In this document: positions 46,451 through 58,500 of the stretch, one piece after another
How the letters are laid out: every line of letters begins with the position of its first letter
Numbering within the stretch: the first letter of the stretch is position 1
Assembly: GCA_030549175.1 (NCBI GenBank)
Contig: JAUKUA010000006.1
Coordinates: 2,542,001 to 2,606,000, forward strand
DNA length: 64,000 nucleotides
Direction of reading: 5' to 3'
Source: Lasiosphaeris hirsuta
Taxonomy: Eukaryota > Ascomycota > Sordariomycetes > Sordariales > Lasiosphaeriaceae
Translations under genes and position numbers: made by a program
The notes under the pieces: generated by a model
What the model was told of the DNA's origin: nothing
Database searches by the model: none
Seen by the model: the letters and a program-made list of their open reading frames with translations, nothing else

Positions 46451-46920
46451 AGGAATTCACACAGCGATGGTCCGGGGGTGGGCGGGGCTCCCAGCCACCT
46501 CTAGAAGAAGGCTTTCGGCAAGGGAGCGTGTTTTTTCTCACGTCATACAGTGCGGTATGCAGTGCCGTAAGTCTCACATGCTGGTAGCAAGTCAATGATG
46601 ACTAACCATTGATCGCGAACAGGAAGCTAGCTAGGCCGGACTCTAAGGAACAAAAAGACTAAAACCAGAAGACAAAAAGTTGAGCTCAGGTAGATTGGCA
46701 AAACACAACTCCTTCAAAGGTCTTTTTTTCAGGCCTTTTACAAAATCCAAAAACCTTCCTGATGGTAGACTAGAAAATTCTCCGGCACTTTTAGAGCAGA
46801 CGGGTATCCACCAAATAGCATGCTTGCCAACTGCAAACAAAAAAATGTTCATGGCGGTTTCATCTTCTACGCTGCCCGACCATCCCAGTTGTCAGCCGGC
46901 GTTTAGTTCCCTCTGGAAGT
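46451..46920. other. Convergent intergenic region
   Basis: 3' flanks of the small coiled-coil gene and the DUF1295 gene; no gene supported. Confidence 0.5.
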
Positions 46921-48002
46921 TCAAAACTTGGGGAAAAACTTTGGCGTATCCCTTTTCCACTCCTGATAGTCCTTGCGATCCCCATACTTCTTGTCATACT
47001 TCTTCTCACTCAACGGCACACCACTGACCTTGAGCAGCAAGAACGTGACAAACGCGGGACTGACATAGCACAGTGCCAAAGCCGCTTTTGGGCTCAACCC
47101 CAATGCTGCCTGCACAGGACGGGAAAGGAGGATACCGACCGAGGTTGTCGCGATGCCCGTCCAGAGGGTCGACTCTCCAAAGTAATTCGGATGACGGCTG
47201 TCGCATGTTAGCCACTCCCCCACACTACACGCAAAAAAATGGAGCGAAAACGCACCTCTTCGCCCACAAGCCGCTCGAAAGGAACACCTCATCATGCACC
47301 TTCTCCTTCTTCTCCCTCACCCATTTAGCCTTCTGCCGATCCGCCACCACCTCGAACGCAAGACCCCCAACATACAGCCCAAACCCCACAACATCCGTGA
47401 GTCTCAGCGCAGCCCCGCCAAACGCCGCCGCCGGCACCGCGTTGATGGCAACGACGGGCATGAGACACAGCGAGACCCAAGTAGCCTGAGCTGCGAAGGC
47501 ACCGGCGAACCGGGGCACCGACGTCTTGATATCGTCGAAGCGCGAGTCCTTGCCCTCCTGCAGCACGCGCTGGAAGAGGTACGTGCCCACTTTTGGCTTT
47601 GTCAATACAGATGATGGGCAGTGAGGGGAGGGAGGGGGAAGACTCACAGCGCGTTGCCCAGATACTCACCGCCCCGCTGAGCACGACCTGGCGCCAGTTT
47701 AAGGCGGACGCGCCAGTCATGGTGCCCGCGAGGAACGGCGAGAGGAGGCTCGGGAGCGGGGAGCCGGAGGGGGTGAGGCCGCCATGGCGGGCGCGCAGGG
47801 CTGGGAGGTATAGGCTCAGGGCGGTGACGGCTAGGTAGGTTAGCGACCCGGAGAAGTCGTAGAAGCGGTCGGACTGGCAGGCGATGGACGGGATCGCAAA
47901 GGCTGTTTGGATTGCGAAGGCGGCCGACACGCTGGGGACTAGGGTCTGTAGGAGGGAACTTTTGAAGTTGGTGAGGTGGAGGAGGCTTTGGAGGAGAGTC
48001 AT
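46921..48002 (-). CDS. DUF1295 / steroid 5-alpha-reductase-like membrane protein
   Basis: Three exons in transcript order 48002..47648, 47589..47256, 47197..46921; 321 aa. Several membrane spans are visible (for example LTDVVGFGLYVGGLAFEVVA). The C-terminal hallmark, KSRHPNYFGE, is made by splicing exon 2 to exon 3 and corresponds to the S-R-H-P-N-Y-F-G-E motif of the family. RLGTYLFQRVL, also created by splicing, is a second landmark. Relatives in this superfamily reduce a double bond in lipids using NADPH or methylate isoprenoid cysteines, but the substrate for DUF1295 fungal proteins is not established. Likely in the ER or a similar membrane. Followed on the same strand by a P450, which may suggest lipid metabolism (inference). 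Confidence 0.9.
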
Positions 48003-48707
48003 GGTGTTCTTGCTATTGCCAGCAGTCAAAATCTGTTCAGTTGTACTTTCCAGCGGCCGAATGTTGGCGGTTGCGAAACATGCAACGGTTGGAAGAATTA
48101 GGCGGAAGCCAAATGGGAAGAGCCCGAGGACCGCAATGTAGCTGCCTACCAGGTATGAGGTTCCTTCTTTCAGTTGTTGTGTTATGTGGCGGGTGTTGAC
48201 ATGGCAAGTGGCTTGACTGAGAAAGAGCCGCTTGTACCATGCAACCAAATGTGTTTGCAACACGCAAACTAAATCGCTAGTAGCTAGAAAAAAAAAAAAA
48301 GGAATGTGAGAAGCGAAGACGGGAAGTTATGTGGGTGGGATAAGCATAGTTTTAGAGGTGGGCGAATGGTGACGACATAAAATGTTGCTGCTTTCAATCG
48401 ACGAGCCACGATCCCGGACCAGCCCTTTGTTGGCTTGGATCGAACCTTGTTTCGTCCCGTCCCGCGCAGAACTTTAGCATCCGAGTCGGACACCGAGGGT
48501 CCGGGAGCCCTGACGCCCGCCCCAAATACTAGTTGCTGGACCTGTAACTCTTCAATCCCAATATCTCGACCCACCGGGCAATTTCCATATGTCAAATGCA
48601 TACGTCAATTGTATATGTTAATTATATGTCCTTAGAAGGTATTTCCAACTCACCGTCTATAAACCAAAACGGCAACTCGCCGTACCTTACCCATCAAACC
48701 GACAGAG
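48003..48707. other. Intergenic, no gene seen
   Basis: About 700 bp between the DUF1295 start and the P450 stop codon; contains an A-run near 48290 and AT-rich stretches. Confidence 0.5.
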
Positions 48708-50334
48708 CTAGCCCCTTGATCTCGCTTTAACCACAACAGGCAGGCCGCCCTCCATGGGCAGGGTTAGCGAACTTTTGCTGACCCTGTCCTTCTCGTCCTC
48801 GGGGATAAAGTCAAACATGCACGCCATAGTGGGTATCACCTGCACGGCAATAGCTTCGGCCATCTTCTTGCCTAGGCAGGTTCTCGTTCCGCCGTAAAAG
48901 ACGGGGAACTCGGTAGCACTTCTGGAGACCAGCTTGCCGTTTTCTAGAAATCTTTCTGGCCTGAAATCGTCAGCGTCCTCGCCCCAAGTGACCCTAGAAC
49001 GCTGCATGGCCCAGATGCACCACACGAGGACCGAGTCTTTGGGCAGGACGGTCCCGTCGGGGAGCGTCGCATCTTGCATGCATTGTCTTATCTCGAACGG
49101 GATGGGTGGAAAGAGTCGCAGGGCCTCGTAGAACACGGCCATCGTGTATGGCATGGAGACGGAGGTGAAAACGGTTGGATCAAAGTCTTCTTGCATCGGT
49201 GGAAGGTCTTTTCCTTCGAATAATTTCTGGACCTCCTGGCGGACCTTGGCTGCCACATAACGATGTTTCATCAATAGGTAAAATGTCCAAGTCAGAGCCT
49301 GCCCGGTCGTGTCCCTACCGGCGGAGAGGTAGGTGAGTGCGGCATCGGCGACGATCTCTTGGTCTCCGATGGCGTCGAGGAGAGACTGGATGAGGCTGCC
49401 TGAGATTTGGTCGAGCTTGCTCTCCCCGTCAGCAGTGTCCCCGTTTTCCCGGGCTTTTTGGTCTTTGCGGTCCTTGACTGCGCTTGCCACAATGCCTCTG
49501 CCAAATTTCTTGACGACCGCGATCGACTTGCGAAGTCTGGAGCCAAAGAATATTTCCGTCACACGCCACAGGGGGTTTTGGAACCGCTCAGCGGTCCCCC
49601 CCGAAGCATAGTCAAATGACTTGGAGAACTCATCATCGGCATGCATCTCCATCTTGGAGGCAATTAGTACACAACGTCGAAAACCAGGGAAACGTGCAAA
49701 CTTGCATTGTACGCCATCTTGCCCATCAATTGGGTGGTGATCTCGTGAAAGACGTACTGCAGGTCAACAGCATCCTCGCCTACCCGTGACTTGAGGTCAT
49801 TGACGCTTTTGAGCAGATATTGCGGGAGGGCAACCTCGGTAAGCACGCGGAGGTTGGCCGTGTTGAGAAAACTCAAGCCAGCCTTCCTCTGCACTTTCCA
49901 GAACTCGCCGTCGGCATTAATAATGCCGTTGCCAAAAAGATCCCACGAGCGGCCCTTGACAAACATGCCCTTGGTGAAGATGCCCTCATGCTTGAAGACA
50001 AACTCGAGATTGCGCGGGTCGTGGATGATGACGCCCGGGGGCAGAGTCGGGACGGAGATGGCGACGGTTTCGTAGCCAAACTGGCGCTGACACTTGTCGA
50101 ACCAGGCAAACAGCTTCCAGCGATCCTGAAGGAAGATGAGGCCATTGCCGACCAGGGGCCATGTGCTTGGCGGGTTTCTGGACGAGTCAGCCAGCGACTT
50201 CGCCAAGACGTTCACCGCGCCTCTTACCTCAGTGGTTTGCCATCCCGCCGAATGACCTTGTTCCAGCTCGAGAATGCGTTGAGCAACAATGCAATTGCGA
50301 TGGCGCCCACGGCGTACAGCGCTACCTTTTCCAT
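48708..50334 (-). CDS. Cytochrome P450, fatty-acid hydroxylase-like
   Basis: Three exons in transcript order 50334..50228, 50177..49706, 49652..48708; 507 aa, the normal length. N-terminal membrane anchor (ALYAVGAIAIALLLNAF), then the Pro-rich hinge NPPSTWPLVGN. I-helix AGRDTT at ~304-309, ExxR (EALR) at ~369-372, FRPERF at ~423-428, and heme loop FYGGTRTCLG with Cys ~452. The pattern suggests the CYP52/CYP86-like clan of fatty-acid hydroxylases, but the exact family is uncertain. The second intron (49653..49705) begins GCAAGT: AAT|GCAAGT keeps the sequence MAYNMEMHADDEF, while the only GT alternative adds four residues from a weak donor. It is probably ER-anchored. A methyltransferase-like gene is divergent 806 bp away. 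Confidence 0.93.
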
Positions 50335-51140
50335 CTTATAGGCGGTGCAGTCCATGGGGGGTAAATATGCAGGTCGTTACAGCGACAGGGAAACCCCGTC
50401 ACGAGAGAAGGGCGATCATGCGCAGCTTCTTCAAGTTGTGTGTAATTGCGTGATAATGTCGATGTGGTTTCTGCAAAGAAGACAATTGAGTGTTGACGTA
50501 GAGACACAGATTAGCATCACCACTCAGGTCGCATCTGCTGGCAGCCGATCAATGGGTTAGACGAAATGGTCTGATGCCCGAGCTGTCGGTTCCGGAACAA
50601 AGGTGACGGCACCCATGTCAGTTCCGCAACACTCAAAATCTCCGAGTGCCCCTGCGCTTAGTTAGTTACTTTACCCCTTTGCGGTTGTGGCTTATGCCAA
50701 AAATGGGATGCCAAGGCCAGCCACAAGTGAACAACCCGTTCCTGCATCCTGGCATCAACCCTCCAGACCACAACAATTGTGCCCCAAATTCGAACCCACC
50801 GACCGTCATCTCATAACGTTATACTCGCGAAGCCATCAGAAAGCAGCAGTATCAGTGAGGGGCGAGGAAACCCCAAACAGGAATTAGCAAATAAGGATTG
50901 TTGCTCTTGCTCACGGCTCACGAGGATATTTCTCGTGCAACGTGATACGAAAACCGCCTGCAGTGTATCGATTGGGTAGCTGAGCCGCAACAGACGGCAA
51001 TCCAAAAGACACATCCCTAAGCGAATATTGTTCAGATCTCTCTGGTTATTTGTTACAAACTATTCCAAACCCCTCCCCCCCCCTTTTAGCGCCTCCTCTA
51101 CTTTCACGACGTCAGTTGAGGCTCCCACTCAACGGCTAAG
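50335..51140. promoter_or_regulatory. Divergent promoter of P450 and methyltransferase-like gene
   Basis: 806 bp between the two start codons. C-runs (about 51068-51085) lie close to the plus-strand ATG. No known operator sequence recognised, but shared control of the two genes is plausible. Confidence 0.5.
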
Positions 51141-52236
51141 ATGGCGCCTCTTATCCCGCGGATGCACCTGTTCGAGATTGACGACCAGACCTGGTGCGCT
51201 CACCCCTGAATCCCCTCACCACAGCATAGCTAACACCGCCAGGTTTCCCTCTTTCCTCCGGGCCCGTGTCCAAGCCGCCCTGACCATAGCCTGGACAACT
51301 CACGTATGTCCAAGCCCTTAACACCCACAGGAACATCCTGAGATTAACAATTCCCTCCAGGTCCCCTTCATCCAAAAGTCCTCCCCCGCCCACCTCGTCG
51401 CCCACATCCTCTCCACCAACCTCGCCACCACGGTGCGCGACTATGTTTTCATCGACTTCTGCGCCGGCGGCGGCGGGCCCACGCCATCGATCGAGAAAGC
51501 TCTGAACCAGACTATCTCCACCGGCCCGCCGCCCGTGGCGACCATTGTGAACGGCACAGGCTGCGGCCCGCCGCCCGCGCACAGCGACAGCAGCTACGCA
51601 GCCGTGGCTACGGCCCCCCCGCCCCCCGCGCAGCCGGTGCGCTTCGTGCTGACGGACCTGCACCCGCACGTGGACGCGTGGAAGCGGGCAGCGTCGCAGA
51701 GTGCGAACCTCAGCTTCATCAGGACCTCAGTCGACGCGGCTGACGCGCCTGCGGACCTGGTGGGGCAGTACAAGGCCGAGGGCAAGAAGGTGTTCCGGCT
51801 GTTCAACCTAGCGTTCCACCACTTCGACGACCCGCTGGCGCGCGCGATCCTACGCAACACAGTCGAGACGAGCGACGGCTTCGGCATCTTCGAGCTGCAG
51901 GAGCGGTCCTTCCTCGGCGGCTTCCTCACCTGCGCCCTCTTCGGCCTCGGCATCTTCGTCGCCGCGCCCTACTACGCCTTCCTCTGGCAGTCCCCCACCA
52001 CTCTCGTCTTCACCTACCTAATTCCCATCCTGCCCTTCGTCCTCGTCTTTGACGGCTGGATGTCGGCCCTGCGAACGCGCACGCCCGACGAGGTTGAGGC
52101 GCTGCTGCGGAACTGCGGTGCCGAGGGAGGGGAGGACGAGATTGCGCGGTGGGAGGTGCGGAGCGGCAAAGACGTCTTCATGTGGCCGTTTGGGCGCTTG
52201 AACTGGATTGTGTGCGTCCGGAAGGGGGAGAGGTGA
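51141..52236 (+). CDS. Methyltransferase-like protein with C-terminal membrane spans
   Basis: Three exons: 51141..51193, 51243..51303, 51361..52236; 329 aa. A glycine-rich loop of SAM-dependent methyltransferase type (YVFIDFCAGGGGP) lies near residues 66-78, followed by an acidic strand end (FVLTDLHPH). A Pro/Gly-rich insert (PPPVATIVNGTGCGPPPAHS) separates these, which is unusual. FRLFNLAFHHFDDP resembles motif IV/V. Then two hydrophobic segments (GLGIFVAAPYYAFLW and LIPILPFVLVFDGWM) and an amphipathic tail. The class I fold is likely; substrate unknown. It may be membrane-associated. Splice sites GTGCGC and GTATGT are normal, and all joins keep phase. Confidence 0.75.
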
Positions 52237-52932
52237 GCATTTTGATAAAGTTGGTTGTTGGGTGAAGGGAGGGTGCTTGGAAGAACTTAAAAGCAGGTCG
52301 TTTGGTCCCGTCGAGTCATACGTCACACCTACCATCCGTTTATTTACACATTTGTCCTCCATTCCACAACCACTCTTCTATCTTGGATAAGCAGAACTTA
52401 CGAAAGGCATGTAAGCGGCGTAGTTTTGTAAATCCGAATAACCATCATCCTCGAGACCTCAACAATGACAACACAAAAACAAAAGTAGTACATGTACTCT
52501 TGCATTTCGCAACTATCAGCTCTCGTAATTAAACATCTCATCCATAGGGTTAGCTCGCTTGGCGGCTCCCCATCTCGTGGGTTGTCATCCCATCCATCCT
52601 CCAGCTCCATTTTACTTCGTTACTTGTCATGCAATGACAATGCAACCGACATCCGATCGGATCCTATACTAGATTCGCCAACTTTATTCTGCCCTCTAAC
52701 AATAAAAAGGCGTTGACGTTTCTGCGCGCCCATGCGCGTGATGAACAGAGAAAAAAAGAAACCGCATGGGTTATATGCAGCAAAATGCGAAACATAAGAA
52801 GAAAACAGGCGCCGGGATTCTATGCATGTTATCGTTCCTGCACACTCGCTCGTCGTACGGGAAAGCAGTCAAAAGAAGACGAGGGAATCTCTATGTGTCG
52901 ATGACGGACAAGAAAAGAGGCCCTTCTCGGCT
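52237..52932. other. Convergent intergenic region
   Basis: 3' ends of the methyltransferase-like and PEP carboxykinase genes; no gene supported. Confidence 0.5.
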
Positions 52933-55589
52933 TTATACCACGGGGCCGGCCTTGACGACGTCCTCGGTAGCCTCGTCGGCGTACTTTGCGAAGTTCTTGA
53001 TGAAGAGGCTGCCGAGCTTGGTAACCTCCTTGTCGAAGCTGTCATTGCCAGCAGTCCACGCCTTCTTGGGGTTGAGAAGCTCCGAGGGCACACCGGGGCA
53101 GCTGGTGGGGACCTGGAGGTTGAAAACCTCGTAGTTCTCGTACCCGGACCTGGCCAGCTCGCCGTTGTGGATGGCATCCAGGATCGCGCGCGTGTACTTG
53201 AGGGGGCAACGCTTGCCGCCCTGGGAGAAACCGGCACCGACCCAGCCGGTGTTAAGGAGCCAGGCATTGGCGCCATGGGCCTCGATCTTCTCGGCGAGCA
53301 TCTTGGCGTAGCGCATAGGGTGCAGGGCGAGGAAGGGCTGAGCGAAGCAAGACGAGAAGGTCGCCTGGGGCTCAAGAATGCCGTCCTCGGTACCAGCCAT
53401 CTTGGAGGTATAACCACTTATGAAGTGGAACATAGTCTGGGCGCTGTTGAGCTTGGAGATGGGTGGCAGGACACCTCTCGCATCGCAAGTGAGCAGGATG
53501 ATGTTGGAAGGGTGGTTGGGCGACAGGCAAGGAATCTTAGCGTTGCTGATGTACTCGATCGGGTATGCGCAACGAGTGTTCTCGGTAAGGGTGCTGTCAT
53601 CGTAGTCGACAATGCGGGTGTCGGGGTCGAAGACAACGTTCTCCAAGACGGAGCCGTAGCGGATGGCACCGAAAATATCGGGCTCCTTCTCGGCCGAGAG
53701 ACCAATGGTCTTGGCGTAGCAGCCACCCTCGATATTGAACACACCACGGTCGCTCCAGCAGTGCTCGTCATCACCGATGAGGGCGCGGTTGGGGTCAGCC
53801 GACAGAGTAGTCTTGCCAGTGCCAGACAGGCCGAAGAAGAGGGTGACATCGCCATTCTTGCCCTCGTTGGCAGACGAGTGAAGGGTGAGGATGTTGTGCT
53901 TGACAGGGCCCTCGTAGAACATGACGGTAAAGATACCCTTCTTCATCTCGCCGGCGTATTCGGTGCCGAGGATGACCATCTCCTTCTCGGCGAAGTTGAT
54001 GGCAACGGAGGTACCGGAGGTCATGCTCTCGGTGTAACGGTTAGCAGGAAACGAGCCGGCGTTGTAGATTGTGTAGTCGGGGTGGAAGTGCTCAAGCTCC
54101 TCGCGCGATGGGCGGATCAACATGTTGCGCATGAAGAGAGCATGGTAGGCGCGGGCGCACACGACGCGCACGCGGATGCGGTACTTCTCATCCCAGCCAG
54201 CATAGCCGTCAACGACGTAGATACGATTCCTGGTGTTGAGGTAGTCGATAGCACGCTCACGGTTGATTTTCCAAACCTAAGGGAGCACATGTGGTTAGCA
54301 GGGGGTCTGGCTGTTGAGCAAACGTTCAAAGGCGTTGAGAAGCAGGGGGTCCACGTGACGGTGTCTCTCTGGTGCTTGGCGCTTGGCGCAGGGTGCTCTG
54401 TCGGCTCTCGGCTGTGGGGTGCATGTCATGGGACGAGGGGCTGCAGCTGATGACGAAAGCGACAGGGGGAAAAAAGCTACGGGGAGAAACACAATTCAAC
54501 AATGACGATGCATGCCATCAGCGCAGCAGCAGTTGCACGCCTCCGGCCACTCCAAAAGGTTGCGCAAGATGTGCACTGCCGAAGCCATGACATAGCCGAG
54601 GGGATTGGACCCAAACCATATTCAGCTCGCAGCGACAAAGCGTGATAAACACGGATTCAGAGGGGCTCGTGACCCTGCGCAACGCTCGGCGACGCCTCGG
54701 CACTAGCCACAGTATGACAAGGCGGGTGAGAACGATCGAGAAGTAGAAAACTACACAGAGGGAAAGAATTGCAGAAGATAAAATGACAGGGTCTTACTTC
54801 GGGAGTCATGGGCTTGTTGACAGGGCCCCACCTAGCAAAAAAGTATCGTTAGCAGCGTTTCACAAGATGTCAATCGGTCCCAAGAGCATGCGAGGGGTAG
54901 GGCTATGCGGTGCAACATACCAAATGTCCTTTTCGGACGTTTCCTCCTTGACGATGCGCTTGTCAAGCGGCGACCGCCCAGTCTTCTTGCCAGAGTAGGC
55001 ATTCAGGGCGCCGCTGGATGTGATGGCAGTGCCAGTCTCGTACACCTATTACACTCGTTAGCTCTTGTCACCGAGTGTCTGGGACGGCGGTTTCGTACCA
55101 ATGCATCTTCGTAGAGAGCGGCGACGGAAGGGTTGGGAATCTGTGGACGCCAGTGGTTAGTTTGGGCAAAGCCAATTGCGTGTGGTGGTTTGAGCTTACG
55201 ATAGCAACACGGTCATAGTCGATGTGGGCCTTCTCGTGGAGTTCCTCTTCCAGCTCAGTGTGCTCAACCTGAGGTCTAGGGTGCTTGCCGTCAGCTCTCA
55301 ATCGTCATGGAAGGTAGTAAGGCCGGGGCGAGAGACAACTCACTGCACACCGCCGGGGTGGAGGCCGGTCTTGTTAACGGTACTGACGAGCACTGGGGAC
55401 AGGAACGCTATGTTAGCAGGGTGGATCACGACAAGAGGGAAAGATAATTTGGACGGAAGGAGGAGGGGAGTGGAGGGACTTGCTCTTGCGGGCTTGTGAA
55501 ATATTTCCTGACGTGAGTTGTTGAGATCGGGGTCCCTTTACTGATGGATCGGTGTAGGGAGAAGCGGTTCTGGCAACGGGGTCCTTCAT
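52933..55589 (-). CDS. pck1: ATP-dependent phosphoenolpyruvate carboxykinase
   Basis: Seven exons in transcript order 55589..55484, 55392..55344, 55275..55200, 55140..55099, 55045..54921, 54831..54798, 54276..52933; 591 aa. The enzyme turns oxaloacetate plus ATP into PEP, CO2 and ADP, the first committed step of gluconeogenesis, in the cytosol. Seen motifs are the substrate-binding segment [10 protein letters not shown], the P-loop [11 protein letters not shown] at ~293-303, and [15 protein letters not shown]. Splicing yields [20 protein letters not shown] and [20 protein letters not shown], both typical. The last intron (54277..54797) is 521 nt, far longer than others. The first intron is inferred as GC-AG (donor GCAAGT at 55483); it completes an ATG codon across the join. 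The resulting 35-residue extension ([16 protein letters not shown]...) is unsure. Confidence 0.93.
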
Positions 55590-58500
55590 CGTTCTTATGG
55601 TTCTTCGAAAGCGGCTGTGGTTGCGGTGCTGGGTGCCGTCGGCTAGGTTTGGGCTGGTTGCAAGCAGGGGATGCGGGAGCAAAGACGCGAAAGAGGGTGC
55701 GGGTGAGCTGGGGGCGCGAGTGATCCACTTGATGCAGGGTAGACAGTTGATGCAGATGGGGAACGCAGGCCGTGTAGCGCAGATAAGGAAGACCAGTCCT
55801 TGCATGCCCCGAGGCCGAGGAAAGACGGTATATAAAGACGTGGGGCCTTGTAGAGCAGGCCCAATGACGTGCGACGACAGCATTCCACTCTGGCCAACTC
55901 TGGCCAGCTCTGACCAACTCTGGCGATTCAACTGATCCAGCCCGGAACTGAGCGGTACAGCGCCGGGTCTCGAACGGGTGCAAAAGGGCGTTGGCGGGCG
56001 CTGTGTCGGGCACGCACTGATTGGGCGGCTGGCCACGAAATGTTTCCGGAGCAATGGGGTGTAAACCCCTGTCACTTTCGGGACTGGCCTCGACGATGCA
56101 TCCCTTGGACGTGTTTCATAGGCTGAGAGCAAGTGAGCCGGTGAGGCAAAGTGACGATATTGTCGTGCTGGATGTGTATCCAAGATTGAAGAGCCTGTGC
56201 TTCCGGTGCTAGATTCTCATGTGCTTGACGCCAATTCGTGTTGCGCGGCAATCGTTGGAGAGGAAGGAGCCGGTCCCATCGCCCGGTGTGCCCTTCCGCC
56301 GTCCCCCGTCCCCCGTTTCCCGTTTTCCGCCTCAGCAGCAACGAGCCACGAGCAGCAAGCAGCCGCACCAGCTCAAAGCACAGTCAGCCACGGATACAAA
56401 GCAGTCGCCGAAACTCGGCCATGTCACAATTGTGTGCCCGACCCTGCTTTGATGGCATTGTTTATTGCCGCTGCCGTTGCCGTTACGATCCAATGCCTCT
56501 CGGCAAGTTGGTCGCGATCCTCGGCACAGGCTCAGCTCAGCACTCGTGGACTTGTACGAGGAAAGCTACCTATGCTCAGGGGTACCATGCCTCGGAGGTC
56601 ACTAGGAGAGGCTGAGTTTGTCGCAAAGCGTGGCACATGACGGCCCTGTAAAAGCCATTATGGCACGCCATCATCGCCCTCACTCGTCTAGCGCTGGGCA
56701 TCGACTTGACTCAGAAAAAGGAGCTTGCTGTGAACGGTGCGGTTTACGCAGAACAGGGCTGATGAGGAGCACACGATGCCATTTGGGCCCGTCTCAATTG
56801 GGCAATGCTGTAGCGGCTGTCCTGCAGCCCCCGAGTGGGACTGGACGCCTCCCGGGCTCCATCTCTCCAGACTCGTCTGGAGCCCAGTCGGCTTTCTTAC
56901 TCGCCATACAGCCAAGCCAGCAAATTCAAACGGGACAACCGTGATAGAACCTGGGGCGCGGGATTGCCCATCTCTTGGCAACCTGAATCTCCCGGCTTCT
57001 TTGCCCTAGACCTCCAGGAAGAATCACGAAGGAGAAAGCTCTACCCCGCATTCAGCGTAGAGGGAAATCTCTCCCCGGCGGATGACAGGGCTCAGATCAC
57101 TGCTATCAAGCGCGATCGTGGTCAACAAAACGTGGCGTTGGAGGAAATGTGGACAGGTCTATGTCCTGCGTCGGCAACCCGACATGTACAAAAAGAAATA
57201 CAGGAAAAAATGAACACGCCTGCGTGTTGTCACCCGCTGGTGAGACAGCGAATGGAAGAAGCGAGAGAATCTGAAGGCGTAGATCGACGTCAGGGATCGC
57301 CCGTGCTGCAATTACATTGCAATCAACAGTGAAAAGGTGAAGTCTCGATTGAATGCCGCCCCGCGATGGCTGCCCCTCCAGCCCCTCCAAGCACAGCCTG
57401 AAACCCACCTCCGCAAACAGTGTGTGTGCCCCACTAGATGGCAAGCACGGTCACCGAATGCCACACCGTTTGCCGACCCCATTCCGTCATCAGACGTTCC
57501 GAGATTACCCGAACCCCTAGGGGCGATATGCACAATCTGTTGTTGCAGGGTGGTATATGTGCGCGCTCAGCGAGATTGAACAGGACAGGGTGAGGTGACA
57601 ATGAGAAGCGGCGGCGTGCTGGATCCGGAAGGACGCCAGAAAGGAGTAAAGGCAGCAGACACTGTGCAGAGAGGAAAGAGAATTCGACTACAGGCTCGGC
57701 AATGTTAGAGCGTGACCTGGTCCTTGCGGTGTGTAAGCGTGGGTCTTTACGTAACCCAGCACCAACGTGACCTATAAGCGCTGAAATAGTGGCTGTTTGG
57801 GCATGTGACTTTCACACGTTCCTGCTGAATTTTCACGGGTTTTAGGCGCTCTTGCCCTGAAGATGGCAAATCACACTGTCACTAGCTGACAAGAGGTAGC
57901 AACAGAATGGAACTGTGGCAGTCACGAGAACGAAGTTCGGGAGTAAAGAGCGGTAAGGCGAATTGGCCAAGGTAATCTTACTAAATCTTGTGTGATTTTT
58001 GGTCCTCTAGTCTAGTCCTCCATGTCCTCGAGCTGATGAAGCTGCTAGCAATATTGGCACCAGCCATGGAAGCGGCTAAACGACCTGTCGCAAACCACGA
58101 GAATACTGCTGCCACCCGACGTCAGGACTCCCGTCGTTCACTTATCGTGCCGCCTGGATTGGAGCCGAGAATTCGCCAAGAGCTGCCACTGGATGCAAAC
58201 AATGCAGGCCAAGCTGCCGTCTGCCTCACACGAGAAGAGGCTCCAGGCTCCATCTCCATCTTGATGTCCATGTCTTCATTGTGCATGCTCCATCCAGCTG
58301 GATCCATACGAGCTGCGCTGGCGCTAACGGGAGCCCAAAGACCACAACGCCCAACAGTGTCAACCTAGAAAAACGACACTCTTGGCGATGCCTGCCGCTA
58401 CCGACTAGAATAAGCCAAGAGCCAAGAGCGGAAGCTGGGGTTGGAAGTCCCCCCGCGTATCGTCCCTGCATGGCAAGCCTAGAATCCGCCGTGGACTTAT

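Noticed and set aside
52822..54450. 542-codon open frame on the plus strand
   Set aside because: It lies opposite the PEP carboxykinase exon. The minus strand matches a very conserved enzyme, and the plus frame is open only because of codon bias.
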